From UBA1361 sp041656375 (GTDB lineage: Bacteria; Bacillota_I; Bacilli_A; RFN20; CAG-826): a stretch of DNA of 64,000 nucleotides. Below the pieces are notes generated by a model that was not told where the DNA came from, made no database searches, and saw only the letters and a list, made by a program, of their open reading frames with translations. Position numbers and translations under genes: made by a program. The stretch spans positions 1 to 64,000 of the forward strand of contig CAYPGR010000001.1 of NCBI GenBank assembly GCA_964410505.1, written 5' to 3'. This document shows, piece by piece, positions 33,457 to 43,832 of this stretch (positions are counted from its first letter, which is position 1; the number at the start of each line of letters is the position of its first letter).

Positions 33457-36400
33457 TTATTTGTTGTCGTAACTCCGTTTAATTCGGTTGAGGGTTGACG
33501 CGACGCTGAAGTCTTCAAGGATTGCTTCTTGATCTTCAACGCTTAAGATGCCGCGACCCGCGGGAATTAACCGGCCGGTAATGACATTTTCTTTTAAGCC
33601 AACAAGTGGATCAACTTTGCCTTTAATTGTGGCATCCGTTAAGATTTTGGTCGTTTCTTGGAAACTGGCCGCACTTAAGAAGGAGTCACTTGCAAGGGCA
33701 CTTGATTTAATACCGAGAATGAGTGGGGTTGCCACGGCTGGACGGACACCATTAATGAGGGCATCACGGTTTGCAGCGGTGAATTGTTGGGTTGTAACCC
33801 GTGAACCAGCAAGAAGCGCAGTATCACCACCATCGACGATATAAACGCGATTTAGCATTTGATTAATAATAATCTCTAAGTGCTTATCGCTAATCCGTAC
33901 CGAAGCACTAATTCGATAGACTTTTTGAACTTCGTTGAGAATATAATTTTGGACTGCGGTCACGTTGCTAACAGCGAGTAATTCACGTGGGTGAATGGCC
34001 CCTTCTGTCAGACGTTCGCCGTTTTTAATAAAGTCACCTTTTTTAACCCGTAATTGTTGACCGTATTCGGTAACATAGGATTTTTCTTCAAGTTCGTTAC
34101 GGACCGTCACGGTAAAGCGACGATCTTCTTGAATGACTTCAACGATTTCACCAGCGATATCACTAATTTTAGCTTTACCTTTTGGATTACGGCTTTCAAA
34201 GAGTTCTTGGACCCGTGGTAACCCTTGGGTCACGTCTTCAACTTGAGCAACCCCACCACTGTGGAATGTTCTCATCGTTAATTGGGTTCCTGGTTCACCG
34301 ATTGATTGGGCAGCCATGATACCGACGGCTTCGCCAACTTTGACGACTTCGCCAGTGGCAAGGTTAATCCCATAACAGTGCGCACAAATACCTGATTTAG
34401 CTTCACAACCAAAGAGCGAGCGAATTTCAACTTCTTTGACCCCGGCACTTTCAATGTATTGGGCAGCATCATTGTTAATGAGGGTATTTTCTTCAATAAT
34501 CACTTCACCAGTTTCTGGGTGAATGATATCTTTGACGGTATAACGACCTCTAATCCGGTCACTTAATGGAACAGCCGGAGCATCTTTTTCGCGAACGCGA
34601 ATTTCACTAACAACGAAGCCGTGGTCACTACCACAGTCGATTTCGGTGACAATCACGTTTTGGGCAACGTCGACTAACCGACGGGTTAAGTAACCTGAGT
34701 CAGCCGTCTTAATCGCCGTGTCCGCACCACCCTTACGGGAACCATGTGAGGCAATGAAGAATTCGCTAACGCTAATCCCTTCACGGAAGTTTGATTTAAT
34801 TGGAATTTCAATCTCGCCACCACGTGGTGAAGCCATTAAGCCCCGTAACCCCTTAAGTTGCAAGAAGTTCGTGGTTTTACCTCTGGCACCACTATCGAAC
34901 ATGATGTAGAGCGGATTTCGTTTATCTTTCGGGAATTGTTCTTTAAGTTTGGTTTCAACGGTGTCTTTGACGCCTTTCCACACGTTAATAACGGCAGAAT
35001 AGCGTTCTTTTTCACTATAGAGACCACGAGCAGCGGCTTTATTGATGGCACGAACTTCGACTTCACCTTGGGAAATCAGTTCTTCTTTACCAACGATTGG
35101 GGTAATGTCTGCAAGACTGACCGTTAACCCAGCTTTGGTTGAATATTTGAACCCTTGGTCTTTAATTTTATCGAGGATCGCACTGGTCTTGACCGTGCCG
35201 TAGCGGGTAAAGACTTCATTAATAATTAACCCTAAGAATTCTTGGTTGATTGGGTTACGAATTGCTTGTTTTGCAATGTGTTCTTTAATGTTTGTACCAG
35301 ATGGAACGAAGTACTCCACTTTGTTCATTTGGAGTGAGCCACGGTTTGGTTCATTAATATAAGGGAAGTCTTCAGGGAAGATGGTGTTAAAGATGGCTTT
35401 ACCAACACTTGTAATGAGGTATGATTTATTCATTTCTGGGGTAAAGAGCGCTTTATTAAAGGCTTGACCACGCATCGCAATCCGGTTATGGAGGTGGATG
35501 TTGTTGGTGCCATAAGCCACCATTAATTCATCAAAGGAGGCAAAGACTTTTCCTTCTGCTTCCGCAAATTGACGGAATTTTTCCGCGCCGACTTTATCAC
35601 CAAGTGCTTCACTTTCCGCAGCGCGAGCTAAGAAGTCTTCTTTTGTTTTTTCAACGGTTAAGAAGTAGTTCCCAATAACCATGTCTTGGGATGGGGCAGC
35701 GATTGGCTTACCATCTTTTGGTCCAAGGATGTTTTTGCTTGCTAGCATGAGGTTGAGTGCTTCTTCTTGAGCCGCTTTTGAAAGTGGGACGTGAACCGCC
35801 ATTTGGTCACCATCGAAGTCGGCGTTAAAGCCCGCACAAACGAGGGGGTGTAAACGGATAGCGCGACCACTCACAAGGACCGGTTGGAACGCTTGAATCC
35901 CTAAACGGTGAAGGGTCGGGGCGCGGTTGAGTAAGACTGGGTGATCGGCGATGATTTCTTCAATAATATCGAAGACGACTTCATCTTGACGATCAATAAC
36001 CCGGTCTGCTTGGGTGTGGTTACTAATATTTAAGTCGCGTTCAATGAGTTCAGCAGCGATAAATGGACGGAATAATTGAATGGCCATTTCGCGTGGAATC
36101 CCACATTGATACATTTTAAGTTCTGGACCGACGGCGATAACGCTACGGCCTGAATAGTCAACCCGTTTACCGAGTAAGTTTTGACGAAAACGACCTTGTT
36201 TTCCTTTTAGGCTTGAGCTTAAGGATTTAAGCGGACGTTTGTTGGCGCCGGTGTATGGTTTACCGCGACGGCCATTGTCAATGAGACTATCAACGGCTTC
36301 TTGAAGCATCCGTTGCCCGTTCATTAAAATAACTTTCGGGGCGTTCATTTGCACAAGGGCTTTATAGCGGTTATTACGGCTAATGACACGGCGATATAGA

Positions 36401-37311
36401 TCGTTAATGTCACTTGTTGCGTAACGACCACCATCAAGTTGAAGCATCGGCCGTAAATCTGGTGGGATGACGGGAATGACATCTAAGATCATCCATTCTG
36501 GACGATTGCCACTTTTGAGGAAGGCATCAATCACTTCAAGCCGTTTAAGAAGTTTCTTTTCCTTATTTTTGCTTTCGGTTTTAAGTTGTTCGTTGACTGC
36601 ATCAAATTCGGCTTGTAAGTCGATTTGTTTGAGTAATTGTTTAATGACTTCAGCCCCTTCACCAAATTTAGCACCCGTATGTTTGCTAATATAGCGTGAG
36701 GTGGCGAAGAAGTCGAATGTTTGCGTCACTTCTAAGCGTTCAAGGAGTTCACTCCCTTTCGCGTGTTCAAAACTACCTTCTTCAATTGTTTCTTGAATTT
36801 CTTTGATCGCTTCAGCAAAAACCGCACGACCAGTAGTTTCATCGATAAATTGCTTATAGTAGAGCACACCACTCGTTCCTGGATCAAGCACGATATGGCT
36901 AATAAAGTAGACGATTTCTTCAAGTTGTTTGGCAGGGATGTCTAGTAAGGTTGCAATCCGTGCCGGGGTGCCTTTTAAGTACCAGATATGGGTACATGGG
37001 CTAGCGAGTTCAATATGGCCCATTCTTTCCCGACGGACGTATTTGGAAATGACTTCAACGCCACATTTTTCACAAACCGTACCGCGGTGACGAATTTTCC
37101 GATATTTACCGCAATGACATTCATAATCTTTGCTTGGTCCAAAAATACGTTCACAGAATAAACCATCTAATTCCGGTTTTTGACTCCGGTAGTTGACGGT
37201 TTCTGGTTTGGTAATTTCACCATTGGACCATTCGCGAATTTTGTCTGGGGAAGCAAGACCAATTTTGACACTTGCTAAGTTATTAATATGAAATGGTTCT
37301 TTTCTTGCCAT
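33457..37311 (-). CDS. rpoC: DNA-directed RNA polymerase subunit beta'
   Basis: Catalytic clamp subunit of RNA polymerase, 1284 residues, of Firmicutes size. It has the N-terminal zinc site CHCGKYRKIRHRGTVCEKC, the magnesium-binding NADFDGDQM near residue 500, the bridge-helix and trigger-loop regions (MRTFHSGG), and the second zinc site around CEAKSGICAHCYG. The start is 2 nt past the rpoB stop. Confidence 0.99.
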   Translation of the reverse strand: MARKEPFHINNLASVKIGLASPDKIREWSNGEITKPETVNYRSQKPELDGLFCERIFGPSKDYECHCGKYRKIRHRGTVCEKCGVEVISKYVRRERMGHIELASPCTHIWYLKGTPARIATLLDIPAKQLEEIVYFISHIVLDPGTSGVLYYKQFIDETTGRAVFAEAIKEIQETIEEGSFEHAKGSELLERLEVTQTFDFFATSRYISKHTGAKFGEGAEVIKQLLKQIDLQAEFDAVNEQLKTESKNKEKKLLKRLEVIDAFLKSGNRPEWMILDVIPVIPPDLRPMLQLDGGRYATSDINDLYRRVISRNNRYKALVQMNAPKVILMNGQRMLQEAVDSLIDNGRRGKPYTGANKRPLKSLSSSLKGKQGRFRQNLLGKRVDYSGRSVIAVGPELKMYQCGIPREMAIQLFRPFIAAELIERDLNISNHTQADRVIDRQDEVVFDIIEEIIADHPVLLNRAPTLHRLGIQAFQPVLVSGRAIRLHPLVCAGFNADFDGDQMAVHVPLSKAAQEEALNLMLASKNILGPKDGKPIAAPSQDMVIGNYFLTVEKTKEDFLARAAESEALGDKVGAEKFRQFAEAEGKVFASFDELMVAYGTNNIHLHNRIAMRGQAFNKALFTPEMNKSYLITSVGKAIFNTIFPEDFPYINEPNRGSLQMNKVEYFVPSGTNIKEHIAKQAIRNPINQEFLGLIINEVFTRYGTVKTSAILDKIKDQGFKYSTKAGLTVSLADITPIVGKEELISQGEVEVRAINKAAARGLYSEKERYSAVINVWKGVKDTVETKLKEQFPKDKRNPLYIMFDSGARGKTTNFLQLKGLRGLMASPRGGEIEIPIKSNFREGISVSEFFIASHGSRKGGADTAIKTADSGYLTRRLVDVAQNVIVTEIDCGSDHGFVVSEIRVREKDAPAVPLSDRIRGRYTVKDIIHPETGEVIIEENTLINNDAAQYIESAGVKEVEIRSLFGCEAKSGICAHCYGINLATGEVVKVGEAVGIMAAQSIGEPGTQLTMRTFHSGGVAQVEDVTQGLPRVQELFESRNPKGKAKISDIAGEIVEVIQEDRRFTVTVRNELEEKSYVTEYGQQLRVKKGDFIKNGERLTEGAIHPRELLAVSNVTAVQNYILNEVQKVYRISASVRISDKHLEIIINQMLNRVYIVDGGDTALLAGSRVTTQQFTAANRDALINGVRPAVATPLILGIKSSALASDSFLSAASFQETTKILTDATIKGKVDPLVGLKENVITGRLIPAGRGILSVEDQEAILEDFSVASTLNRIKRSYDNK

Positions 37312-37313
37312 AA

Positions 37314-40300
37314 TTATTCATCCCCTCCTTTATCTTCACTCGTATAGATGACACTTGTTTCTTCTTGATCGAAGACGACTTCTTCATCACGAGCGACACT
37401 AGCGCGTCGGCTCCGACGAATATCGGCATCTTGATCTTTCGCAAGTTCATCAAGATCGAGGATTTCACCATCTTTGGTGCGTAATTCGACATCAATCGCT
37501 AACCCTTGTAATTCACGGGTTAACACTTTAAAGGCTTCTGGGATTCCTGGTGTTGGTAAATCATAACCTTTAACAATCGCTTCATAAGCACGTTTACGAC
37601 CGACACGGTCATCACTCTTAATCGTTAAGATTTCTTGGAGAATGTTGGCAGCGCCATAAGCTTCAAGCGCCCACACTTCCATTTCCCCGAACCGTTGACC
37701 ACCGTTTTGTGCTTTACCGCCTAATGGTTGTTGGGTGACTAAGCTATAAGGACCGGTTGCCCGTGCGTGTAATTTATCATCGACCATGTGGACGAGTTTA
37801 ATTAAATACATGACACCAACACTAATCCGTTCATCAAAACGTTCACCAGTGCGGCCATCAAATAAGATTTCTTTACCGTCTTTATGCATCTTGGCTTCTT
37901 CCATGAGTTCAAAGATTTCATCATTGGTGATGCCATCAAAGACTGGGGTTGCAATTTTAACGCCAAGTTTTTTACAGGCCATCCCTAAGTGCAACTCAAG
38001 AATTTGACCAATGTTCATTCGGCTTGGAACCCCAAGTGGGTTAAGCATGATATCGATTGGGGTGCCGTCTTCCATAAATGGCATATCCGCTTCAGGTAAG
38101 ATTCGGGAAATAACCCCTTTATTACCGTGCCGTCCGCTCATCTTGTCGCCTTCGCTAATTTTGCGTTTTTGGCCGATGAAGACACTGACACTAATTTCAA
38201 TATTTGGACCTAATTCATCGCCGGCTTCACGGGTAAATACTTTCACGTCGATAACGGTACCGCCGCCACCATGTGGGACACGAAGCGAGGTATCTTTTAC
38301 TTCTTTTACTTTATCATTGAAGATGGTTTGTAAGAGACGATCTTCTGGGCTTTGTTCACGTTGTCCTTTCGGAGTGACGCGGCCGACTAAGATATCGCCT
38401 TCTTTAACTTCTGCACCAGGAACAATAATGCCGTCTTCATCAAGGAACGCTTTCGCCGCTTCACTCACGTTTGGAATGTCACGGGTAATTCTTTCTTCGA
38501 CAGTTTTAATTTTCCGGGCTTCAATTTTATATTCTTCAATATGAATGGTCGTATAAACATCTTCTTTGACTAAACGATCACTCATAATGACCGCGTCTTC
38601 GAAGTTATAGCCATCCCACGTCATAAAGGCGAGGGTGACGTTACGTCCTAAAGCAAGTTCACCGTTTTGCATCGATGGACCATCGGCGACGACTTGACCT
38701 TTTTTAATTTTTTGGCCAACCTTAACGACTGGGACTTGATTGAAGCAAGTACCTTGGTTACTGCGGGCAAATTTTTGAAGTGGGTAAGTGTAGTCACTAC
38801 CATCTTCGTTTTTAACACGGATATTCGCACCATCAACATAGGTGACCACGGCATCGGCACGCGCAATAACGGCTGAGCCTGAGTCATGGGCAACTTTGGT
38901 TTCTAGACCCGTACCAACATAAGGTGATTCTGGGACGAGCAGTGGTAAGGCTTGACGTTGCATGTTTGCACCCATCAAGGCCCGCATCGCATCATCGTTT
39001 TCTAAGAACGGAATGGAAGCGGCAGCGATACTGACGATTTGTTTTGGTGAGACGTCGATGAAGTCAACTTTATCGGGACTCACTAAGATATTGACGCCAT
39101 GTTGACGGGCAATAATTTCTTGGGTTTGAATGACGCCATTTTCATCAATTTGGACGTTTGCTTCAGCAATAACGAATTCCTTTTCGGTATCCGCATCTAA
39201 ATAAACTGTTTCGTTGGTGACTTGGCCAAAGCCTTTAATCACTTTACGATAAGGTGTTTCTAGGAATCCATATTTATTAATTTTGGCATAGCAGGCTAAG
39301 TTATTAATAAGCCCAATGTTTTGACCTTCAGGGGTTTCAACTGGACAGATACGGCCATAGTGACTATAGTGGACGTCACGGACGTCAAAGCTTGCACGAT
39401 CACGCGTTAAACCGCCAGGTCCAAGCGCACTAATCCGGCGTTTGTTGGTCAGTTCCGCAAGCGGGTTGACTTGATCCATGAATTGGCTTAATTGACTTGT
39501 CGCAAAGAAATCACGAATGGCACTTGCAACGGCCCGCGTATTAACTAATTTTTGAGCGGTGATGGTTTCGGTGTCAGCAATGGAAGAAGAGTCTTTCATG
39601 GCTTTGACCATTTTACTTAAACCAACCCGGAATTGATTTTGAATGAGTTCGCCAACTGGGCGAATACGACGATTACTTAAATGATCGATATCATCGACAT
39701 TGCCAATGCCGTACATAATGTTTAAAAAGTAAGAGAAAATCGCAGCGATATCAGGGGTCGTTACTCTTTTTTCTTCAATGTTAAGATCGGTACCAATAAT
39801 ATTAATCGATTTCGTTCTTTCGTCATTGATGTAAGCGGCGACGATATTAACATTATTATACTTATCTAAGTCTTCGTTATAAGGAATGGTGTAGGTATGG
39901 GCACCTTTTTCAAAAAACTTGAGGTTGCGTAATTTATCAACATCAGCTTTTTTTAGTTGTTCACCTTTGCTAAACATAATTTCGCCATCCGCACTCACGA
40001 GATCTTCCGCAAGGATGATGCCTTCAAGCCGTTCATAAATCCCGAGCTTTTTAGCGAATTTAAAGCGACCCGCTTTTCCTAAGTCATAACGTTTGGCGTC
40101 AAAGAACTTTTGAATGAGGTGGTTTTTAACCCCTTCATCACTTGTTGGTTCACCGGGTTTTAGTTTTTTGAAAATCTCATAGAGGGCTTCACGCTTACTT
40201 GTAAAAGCTTCGTCTTTACGAAGGGTAATTTCAAGCGGCGTCATTTCCTCTTCAATCATTTTCTTATTTTTTGAGGTCCGCACTTGTTTGACATCAAAGA

Positions 40301-40934
40301 GGTCAAGCGTTTCTTGATAATCGGTCATGCCGAGCGCTTTAAGGAAAAGCGTTGCATTCATTTTCCGTTGTTTATCAATTCGGACACTTAAGAGTCCTTT
40401 AGCGTCATTTTCAAAGTTGAGCCACGTTCCGCGGGTTGGATTTAAGTCGGCATTATAAATATATTTACCAGACTTCGTATCAAGTTCCTTTGAGAGGTAT
40501 GCCCCTGGAGAACGGACAATTTGCGAAACGATGACCCGTTCAGCACCATTAATCACAAAGGTGCCTGAATCGGTCATGAGTGGAATATCACCCATAAAGA
40601 TTTCGCTTTCAATGATTTCACCGGTTTTCTTTAAGCCAAGTGCGAGTTTAACCCGCAGTGGCGCGGCAAAGGTGAAACCACGATCTTTACATTCTAAATA
40701 GTTATATTTTGGTTCATCGAAACGGAAGCCGTTAAACGATATTTCGATGTCTCTACTATAGGATTCAACCGGGAAGACTTCATTGAAGACTTCGGCAATC
40801 CCTTCATTTTTAAACCACGCAAAGGAGTCAAGTTGAACTTCAACGAGATTTGGCATCTCAAAGTTGCCACTAATCTTGGAAAAATCAACCCGGTCATTGT
40901 GTAGTCGTCTGTTTTTGTCTTTAATTGTTTTCAT
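37314..40934 (-). CDS. rpoB: DNA-directed RNA polymerase subunit beta
   Basis: Second large polymerase subunit, 1206 residues. The rifampicin region is intact: SQFMDQVNPLAELTNKRRISALGPGGL, with the wild-type-looking Q, D, H/N and S positions except that the usual His is Asn in ELTNKRR. DHLSNRRIRPVGELIQNQ, GDKMSGRHGNKG and the C-terminal MEVWALEAYGA are conserved. GAGAGG lies 7 nt before the ATG. Confidence 0.99.
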   Translation of the reverse strand: MKTIKDKNRRLHNDRVDFSKISGNFEMPNLVEVQLDSFAWFKNEGIAEVFNEVFPVESYSRDIEISFNGFRFDEPKYNYLECKDRGFTFAAPLRVKLALGLKKTGEIIESEIFMGDIPLMTDSGTFVINGAERVIVSQIVRSPGAYLSKELDTKSGKYIYNADLNPTRGTWLNFENDAKGLLSVRIDKQRKMNATLFLKALGMTDYQETLDLFDVKQVRTSKNKKMIEEEMTPLEITLRKDEAFTSKREALYEIFKKLKPGEPTSDEGVKNHLIQKFFDAKRYDLGKAGRFKFAKKLGIYERLEGIILAEDLVSADGEIMFSKGEQLKKADVDKLRNLKFFEKGAHTYTIPYNEDLDKYNNVNIVAAYINDERTKSINIIGTDLNIEEKRVTTPDIAAIFSYFLNIMYGIGNVDDIDHLSNRRIRPVGELIQNQFRVGLSKMVKAMKDSSSIADTETITAQKLVNTRAVASAIRDFFATSQLSQFMDQVNPLAELTNKRRISALGPGGLTRDRASFDVRDVHYSHYGRICPVETPEGQNIGLINNLACYAKINKYGFLETPYRKVIKGFGQVTNETVYLDADTEKEFVIAEANVQIDENGVIQTQEIIARQHGVNILVSPDKVDFIDVSPKQIVSIAAASIPFLENDDAMRALMGANMQRQALPLLVPESPYVGTGLETKVAHDSGSAVIARADAVVTYVDGANIRVKNEDGSDYTYPLQKFARSNQGTCFNQVPVVKVGQKIKKGQVVADGPSMQNGELALGRNVTLAFMTWDGYNFEDAVIMSDRLVKEDVYTTIHIEEYKIEARKIKTVEERITRDIPNVSEAAKAFLDEDGIIVPGAEVKEGDILVGRVTPKGQREQSPEDRLLQTIFNDKVKEVKDTSLRVPHGGGGTVIDVKVFTREAGDELGPNIEISVSVFIGQKRKISEGDKMSGRHGNKGVISRILPEADMPFMEDGTPIDIMLNPLGVPSRMNIGQILELHLGMACKKLGVKIATPVFDGITNDEIFELMEEAKMHKDGKEILFDGRTGERFDERISVGVMYLIKLVHMVDDKLHARATGPYSLVTQQPLGGKAQNGGQRFGEMEVWALEAYGAANILQEILTIKSDDRVGRKRAYEAIVKGYDLPTPGIPEAFKVLTRELQGLAIDVELRTKDGEILDLDELAKDQDADIRRSRRASVARDEEVVFDQEETSVIYTSEDKGGDE

Positions 40935-40961
40935 AAATGGCCTCTCTTTACTTAAATTTTG

Positions 40962-41558
40962 TTACTTAAATGCCACATATACGTAGAACCCAGCATCTTT
41001 CGTCAGTTGTTCAACACGTGAATAGTGTTCCCCAACATACTTAGCAGCGCTTTTGGCACCATGGGATTTACGAATGACAAACATAAGTTTTCCGCCATCA
41101 GTTAAATAGTCTTTGGCCGCACTAAGGAGTGGATAGTAGACATCTTTTCCAGCTCGGATCGGTGGGTTGATTACTATAAGATCGAATGAATGTTTAGGAA
41201 GCGCCTGATAGTTATTCGCAACATAAACATGAGCGTTAGTGATATTGTTTTTGAGGATGTTTTCAGTGGTGAGCGTAACCGCTCTTTCATTGACATCGAA
41301 GAGGGTTACTTTTGTGTCACTGTAGCGCTTCGCCAAATAGAGCCCAAGCGTCCCGTAGCCGCAGCCAACATCTAGGATGTGGCCACTAACCTCGGACTTG
41401 AGAACTGTTTTAAGAAGTACGACAGAACCTTCATCGATTTCACGATTACTGAAGACACCTTTATCACTAAGAAGCACCAAATTTGTACCAGATAAAGATA
41501 ATTCTAGTGTTTTAATCTGATGATTAAGACTCGGATCATTATCGAAATATTGACTCAA
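40962..41558 (-). CDS. class I SAM-dependent methyltransferase, RsmC/YbxB-like
   Basis: 198-residue methyltransferase related to 16S rRNA guanine methylases. SAM motif I is ILDVGCGYGTLGLYLAK near residue 60, and the catalytic NPP motif is IVINPPIRAGKDV. The gene sits between rplL and rpoB exactly where ybxB lies in Bacillus. Initiation is from TTG, with AAGAGG about 8 nt upstream. The precise rRNA position modified is not shown by the sequence. Confidence 0.92.
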   Translation of the reverse strand: MSQYFDNDPSLNHQIKTLELSLSGTNLVLLSDKGVFSNREIDEGSVVLLKTVLKSEVSGHILDVGCGYGTLGLYLAKRYSDTKVTLFDVNERAVTLTTENILKNNITNAHVYVANNYQALPKHSFDLIVINPPIRAGKDVYYPLLSAAKDYLTDGGKLMFVIRKSHGAKSAAKYVGEHYSRVEQLTKDAGFYVYVAFK

Positions 41559-41576
41559 ATTGGACCTCTTTTAAAT

Positions 41577-41614
41577 GCACGAAAACCCACAAACAGAATT
41601 GTGGGTCTTCGCAC
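41577..41614 (-). promoter_or_regulatory. 16-bp hairpin between rplL and the rsmC-rpoBC genes
   Basis: The minus strand folds as GTGCGAAGACCCACAA against TTGTGGGTTTTCGTGC, 16 consecutive pairs counting four G-U pairs, with a 6-nt loop. A T-run within the 3' arm gives it terminator character, but the stem continues beyond it. The position matches the partial terminator/RNase III site between rplL and rpoB in other bacteria. Confidence 0.75.
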
Positions 41615-41628
41615 GTAAATTTTGTAGG

Positions 41629-42006
41629 TTACTTAATTTCAACTTCAGCACCAGCTTCGACGAGAGCTTTTTTATGTTCTTCGGCTTCAACAGGTGAGAT
41701 TTTTTCTTTGATGTTAACTGGTGCACCATCGACGAGTTTCTTGGCATCCATAAGGCCTAAGCCGGTAATACCTTGAACAACTTTGATGACGGCAACTTTA
41801 CTTGCACCCCAGTGTTTGAGCACTAAGTTGACTTCGGTTGGTCCTTTGTCGACTGGGCCATCATCTTCAACGACGGCTGGGCCACCAACTGCGACGGCAG
41901 CGGTAACACCAAATTCTTCTTCGACTGCTTTGACTAAGTCATTTAATTCTAAGACTGTCATTTCTTTTAATGACGCGATAATTTCTGTAACGGTAAGTTT
42001 TGCCAT
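41629..42006 (-). CDS. rplL: 50S ribosomal protein L7/L12
   Basis: Stalk protein that recruits translational GTPases, 125 residues. It has the N-terminal dimerisation helix segment (VLELNDLVKAVEEEFGV), an Ala/Pro/Asp-rich hinge and the C-terminal domain with VIKVVQGITGLGLMDAKKLVD, EKISPVEAEEHKKALVEAGA. GGAGG precedes the ATG. It is cotranscribed with rplJ. Confidence 0.99.
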   Translation of the reverse strand: MAKLTVTEIIASLKEMTVLELNDLVKAVEEEFGVTAAVAVGGPAVVEDDGPVDKGPTEVNLVLKHWGASKVAVIKVVQGITGLGLMDAKKLVDGAPVNIKEKISPVEAEEHKKALVEAGAEVEIK

Positions 42007-42032
42007 TTTGTGTTTCCTCCTTGGGCAATTAT

Positions 42033-42515
42033 TTATCTTTCGGCAACCGCTTTAACTGTAGCGGCAAATTTTTGAATTGGTGCGTTTAACACCGATAAGA
42101 ACATTGAGATCATGCCATCGCGGTTTGGTAATTTGCTAATGACTTTTACTTGATCACCATCGACTACCCGACCTTCGAATAGACCACCCTTAATTTCAAC
42201 TTCATCATTGAAGCGGGCAAATTTAGTGATAATCCGTGCACCAGTACTCACGTCTTTACTGAATAAGAACGCGTTTGGTCCGGTTAAATATTCATTTAAT
42301 TCGGATTTTCCTAATTTGTCAGCCGCACGTTCAACAAGGGAGTTTTTATAAATCGCCATTGAAGCACCTTCGGCCCGTAATGCGCGTCTTAATTCCATCA
42401 GTTTCGCCACACCAAGACCATGATATTCAAAGACGATCATACTCGCATTGTCTTTGGCAAGTTCGTAAACTTCATTGACAACTGCTTCTTTTGCGATGAT
42501 ATTTTTTTGATTCAT
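42033..42515 (-). CDS. rplJ: 50S ribosomal protein L10
   Basis: Stalk base that holds the L7/L12 dimers, 160 residues. NAKEAVVNEVYELAKDNASMIVFEYHGL-type opening and MELRRALRAEGASMAIYKNSLVERAA are typical, and the helical C-terminal tail binds L7/L12. GGAAGGAGG precedes the start. Confidence 0.98.
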   Translation of the reverse strand: MNQKNIIAKEAVVNEVYELAKDNASMIVFEYHGLGVAKLMELRRALRAEGASMAIYKNSLVERAADKLGKSELNEYLTGPNAFLFSKDVSTGARIITKFARFNDEVEIKGGLFEGRVVDGDQVKVISKLPNRDGMISMFLSVLNAPIQKFAATVKAVAER

Positions 42516-42658
42516 GTGTTCTACCTCCTTCCTCTATATTTGTGATTGAGGCTTCAATAATCCCACAAGGACATATTTTTAATATATTTTGTTGACCTCG
42601 ACAACATGATTAAGCTGTTTCGCCGTTGTTTTCTTAGGTTATTAAAGCAAGTTAATGA
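42516..42658 (-). promoter_or_regulatory. rplJ-rplL leader candidate
   Basis: A 143-nt gap between rplA and rplJ, the usual site of the L10 autoregulatory leader. It contains a small GUUG/CAAC hairpin (around 42595) and an AT-rich stretch with TATATT; I could not fold a confident L10 kink-turn or find a strong terminator. Confidence 0.35.
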
Positions 42659-43342
42659 TTACCGACCAGCAAAGGTAATGCGGATCGATGGACCCATGGT
42701 TGTATGAACCACGGCATTTTTGATAAACGTCCCTTTGACGGCTGCAGGACGAATTTTAACAATCCGTTCGGTAAGCGCGTTAAGGTTATCAACAAGCTTG
42801 TCTTCACTGAAGCTAACACGGCCAATAGAGACGTGCATATTTGCTTCCCGGTCAACACGATATTCCACTTTACCAGCTTTAATTTCAGCAATGGCTTTAG
42901 CAACATCGGTCGTGACTGTACCGGTTTTTGGGTTTGGCATTAAGCCTTTTGGCCCGAGAATTTTACCCATTTTCCCAAGTTCACCCATCATATCTGGGGT
43001 TGCGACGATAACATCGTATGCAAACCAGTTTTCAACTCTGATTTTGTCGAGCATTTCTTTACCGCCGGCAAATTCAGCACCCGCTTTAAGCGCTACTTCT
43101 GGGTTATTGGTAATGACTAAGACAGTCTTTTCTTTACCGTTGCCATGTGGTAACACAAGTGTGCCCCGAATTTGTTGGTCAGCTTGACGTGGGTCGACAT
43201 TTAAACGTAATGACACATCAACGGTCGCATCAAATTTGACGGTTGATGTTTGTTTGACAAGCGCGACGGCTTCTTCAATCGTATAAAGTTTATCTTTATC
43301 GACGAGTAGAGCGGCGGCTTTGTATTTTTTCCCTCTATTCAT
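42659..43342 (-). CDS. rplA: 50S ribosomal protein L1
   Basis: Mobile L1-stalk protein and likely translational repressor of its operon, 227 residues. It has MNRGKKYKAAALLVDK, KFDATVDVSLRLNVDPRQADQQIRGTLVLPHG, and GPKGLMPNPKTGTVT, all diagnostic. AAGGAGG precedes the ATG. It follows rplK by 42 nt. Confidence 0.99.
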   Translation of the reverse strand: MNRGKKYKAAALLVDKDKLYTIEEAVALVKQTSTVKFDATVDVSLRLNVDPRQADQQIRGTLVLPHGNGKEKTVLVITNNPEVALKAGAEFAGGKEMLDKIRVENWFAYDVIVATPDMMGELGKMGKILGPKGLMPNPKTGTVTTDVAKAIAEIKAGKVEYRVDREANMHVSIGRVSFSEDKLVDNLNALTERIVKIRPAAVKGTFIKNAVVHTTMGPSIRITFAGR

Positions 43343-43384
43343 AATTCCTCCTTGTGGTGTTAACGAGTGGGTTCTCTTCCACGA

Positions 43385-43798
43385 TTATTCGACGTCAATG
43401 CCCATGTTGCGTGCGGAACCAGCAATAATTTTCATTGCGGCTTCGACGTCATTAGCATTGAGGTCAGGTAATTTGTATTCAGCAATTTCGCGAAGTTGGG
43501 CTTGGGTAATTTTGCCAACTTTTTTCGCTTTTGCACTATCTGAACCTTTACCTAGGTTTCCGGCAGCTCTTCTTAAAAGAATGCTGGTCGGGGTCGTCTT
43601 CAAGATAAAACTGTGTGATTTATCTTCATATGCCGTAATAATAACTGGCACAACTTCGCCACGGCGATCGGCTGTTTGGGCATTGAAATCTGTACAAAAC
43701 TTTGGCATAACAACGCCAACTGATGCAAGTTTCGGGCCTGGTTTAGCTTCACCACCCACGAGTTCGAGTTTTACGACTTTAGCGATTTTTTTACTCAC
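43385..43798 (-). CDS. rplK: 50S ribosomal protein L11
   Basis: GTPase-centre protein binding 23S rRNA helices 43/44, 137 residues. It shows KLELVGGEAKPGPKLASVGVVMPKFC (the catalytic-loop proline stretch; the family more often has NIMxFC) and LNANDVEAAMKIIAGSARNMGI. Initiation is from GTG with GAGGAGG 8 nt upstream. Confidence 0.98.
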   Translation of the reverse strand: MSKKIAKVVKLELVGGEAKPGPKLASVGVVMPKFCTDFNAQTADRRGEVVPVIITAYEDKSHSFILKTTPTSILLRRAAGNLGKGSDSAKAKKVGKITQAQLREIAEYKLPDLNANDVEAAMKIIAGSARNMGIDVE

Positions 43799-43832
43799 GT
43801 GACTTTCCTCCTCATATTTAGATGTCCGTGCT

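Noticed and set aside
38011..38544. 177-residue plus-strand frame inside rpoB
   Set aside because: It is antisense to conserved rpoB sequence with no start signal; shadow.
43320..43802. 160-residue plus-strand frame opposite rplK/rplA
   Set aside because: It overlaps conserved ribosomal genes antisense and lacks any motif.
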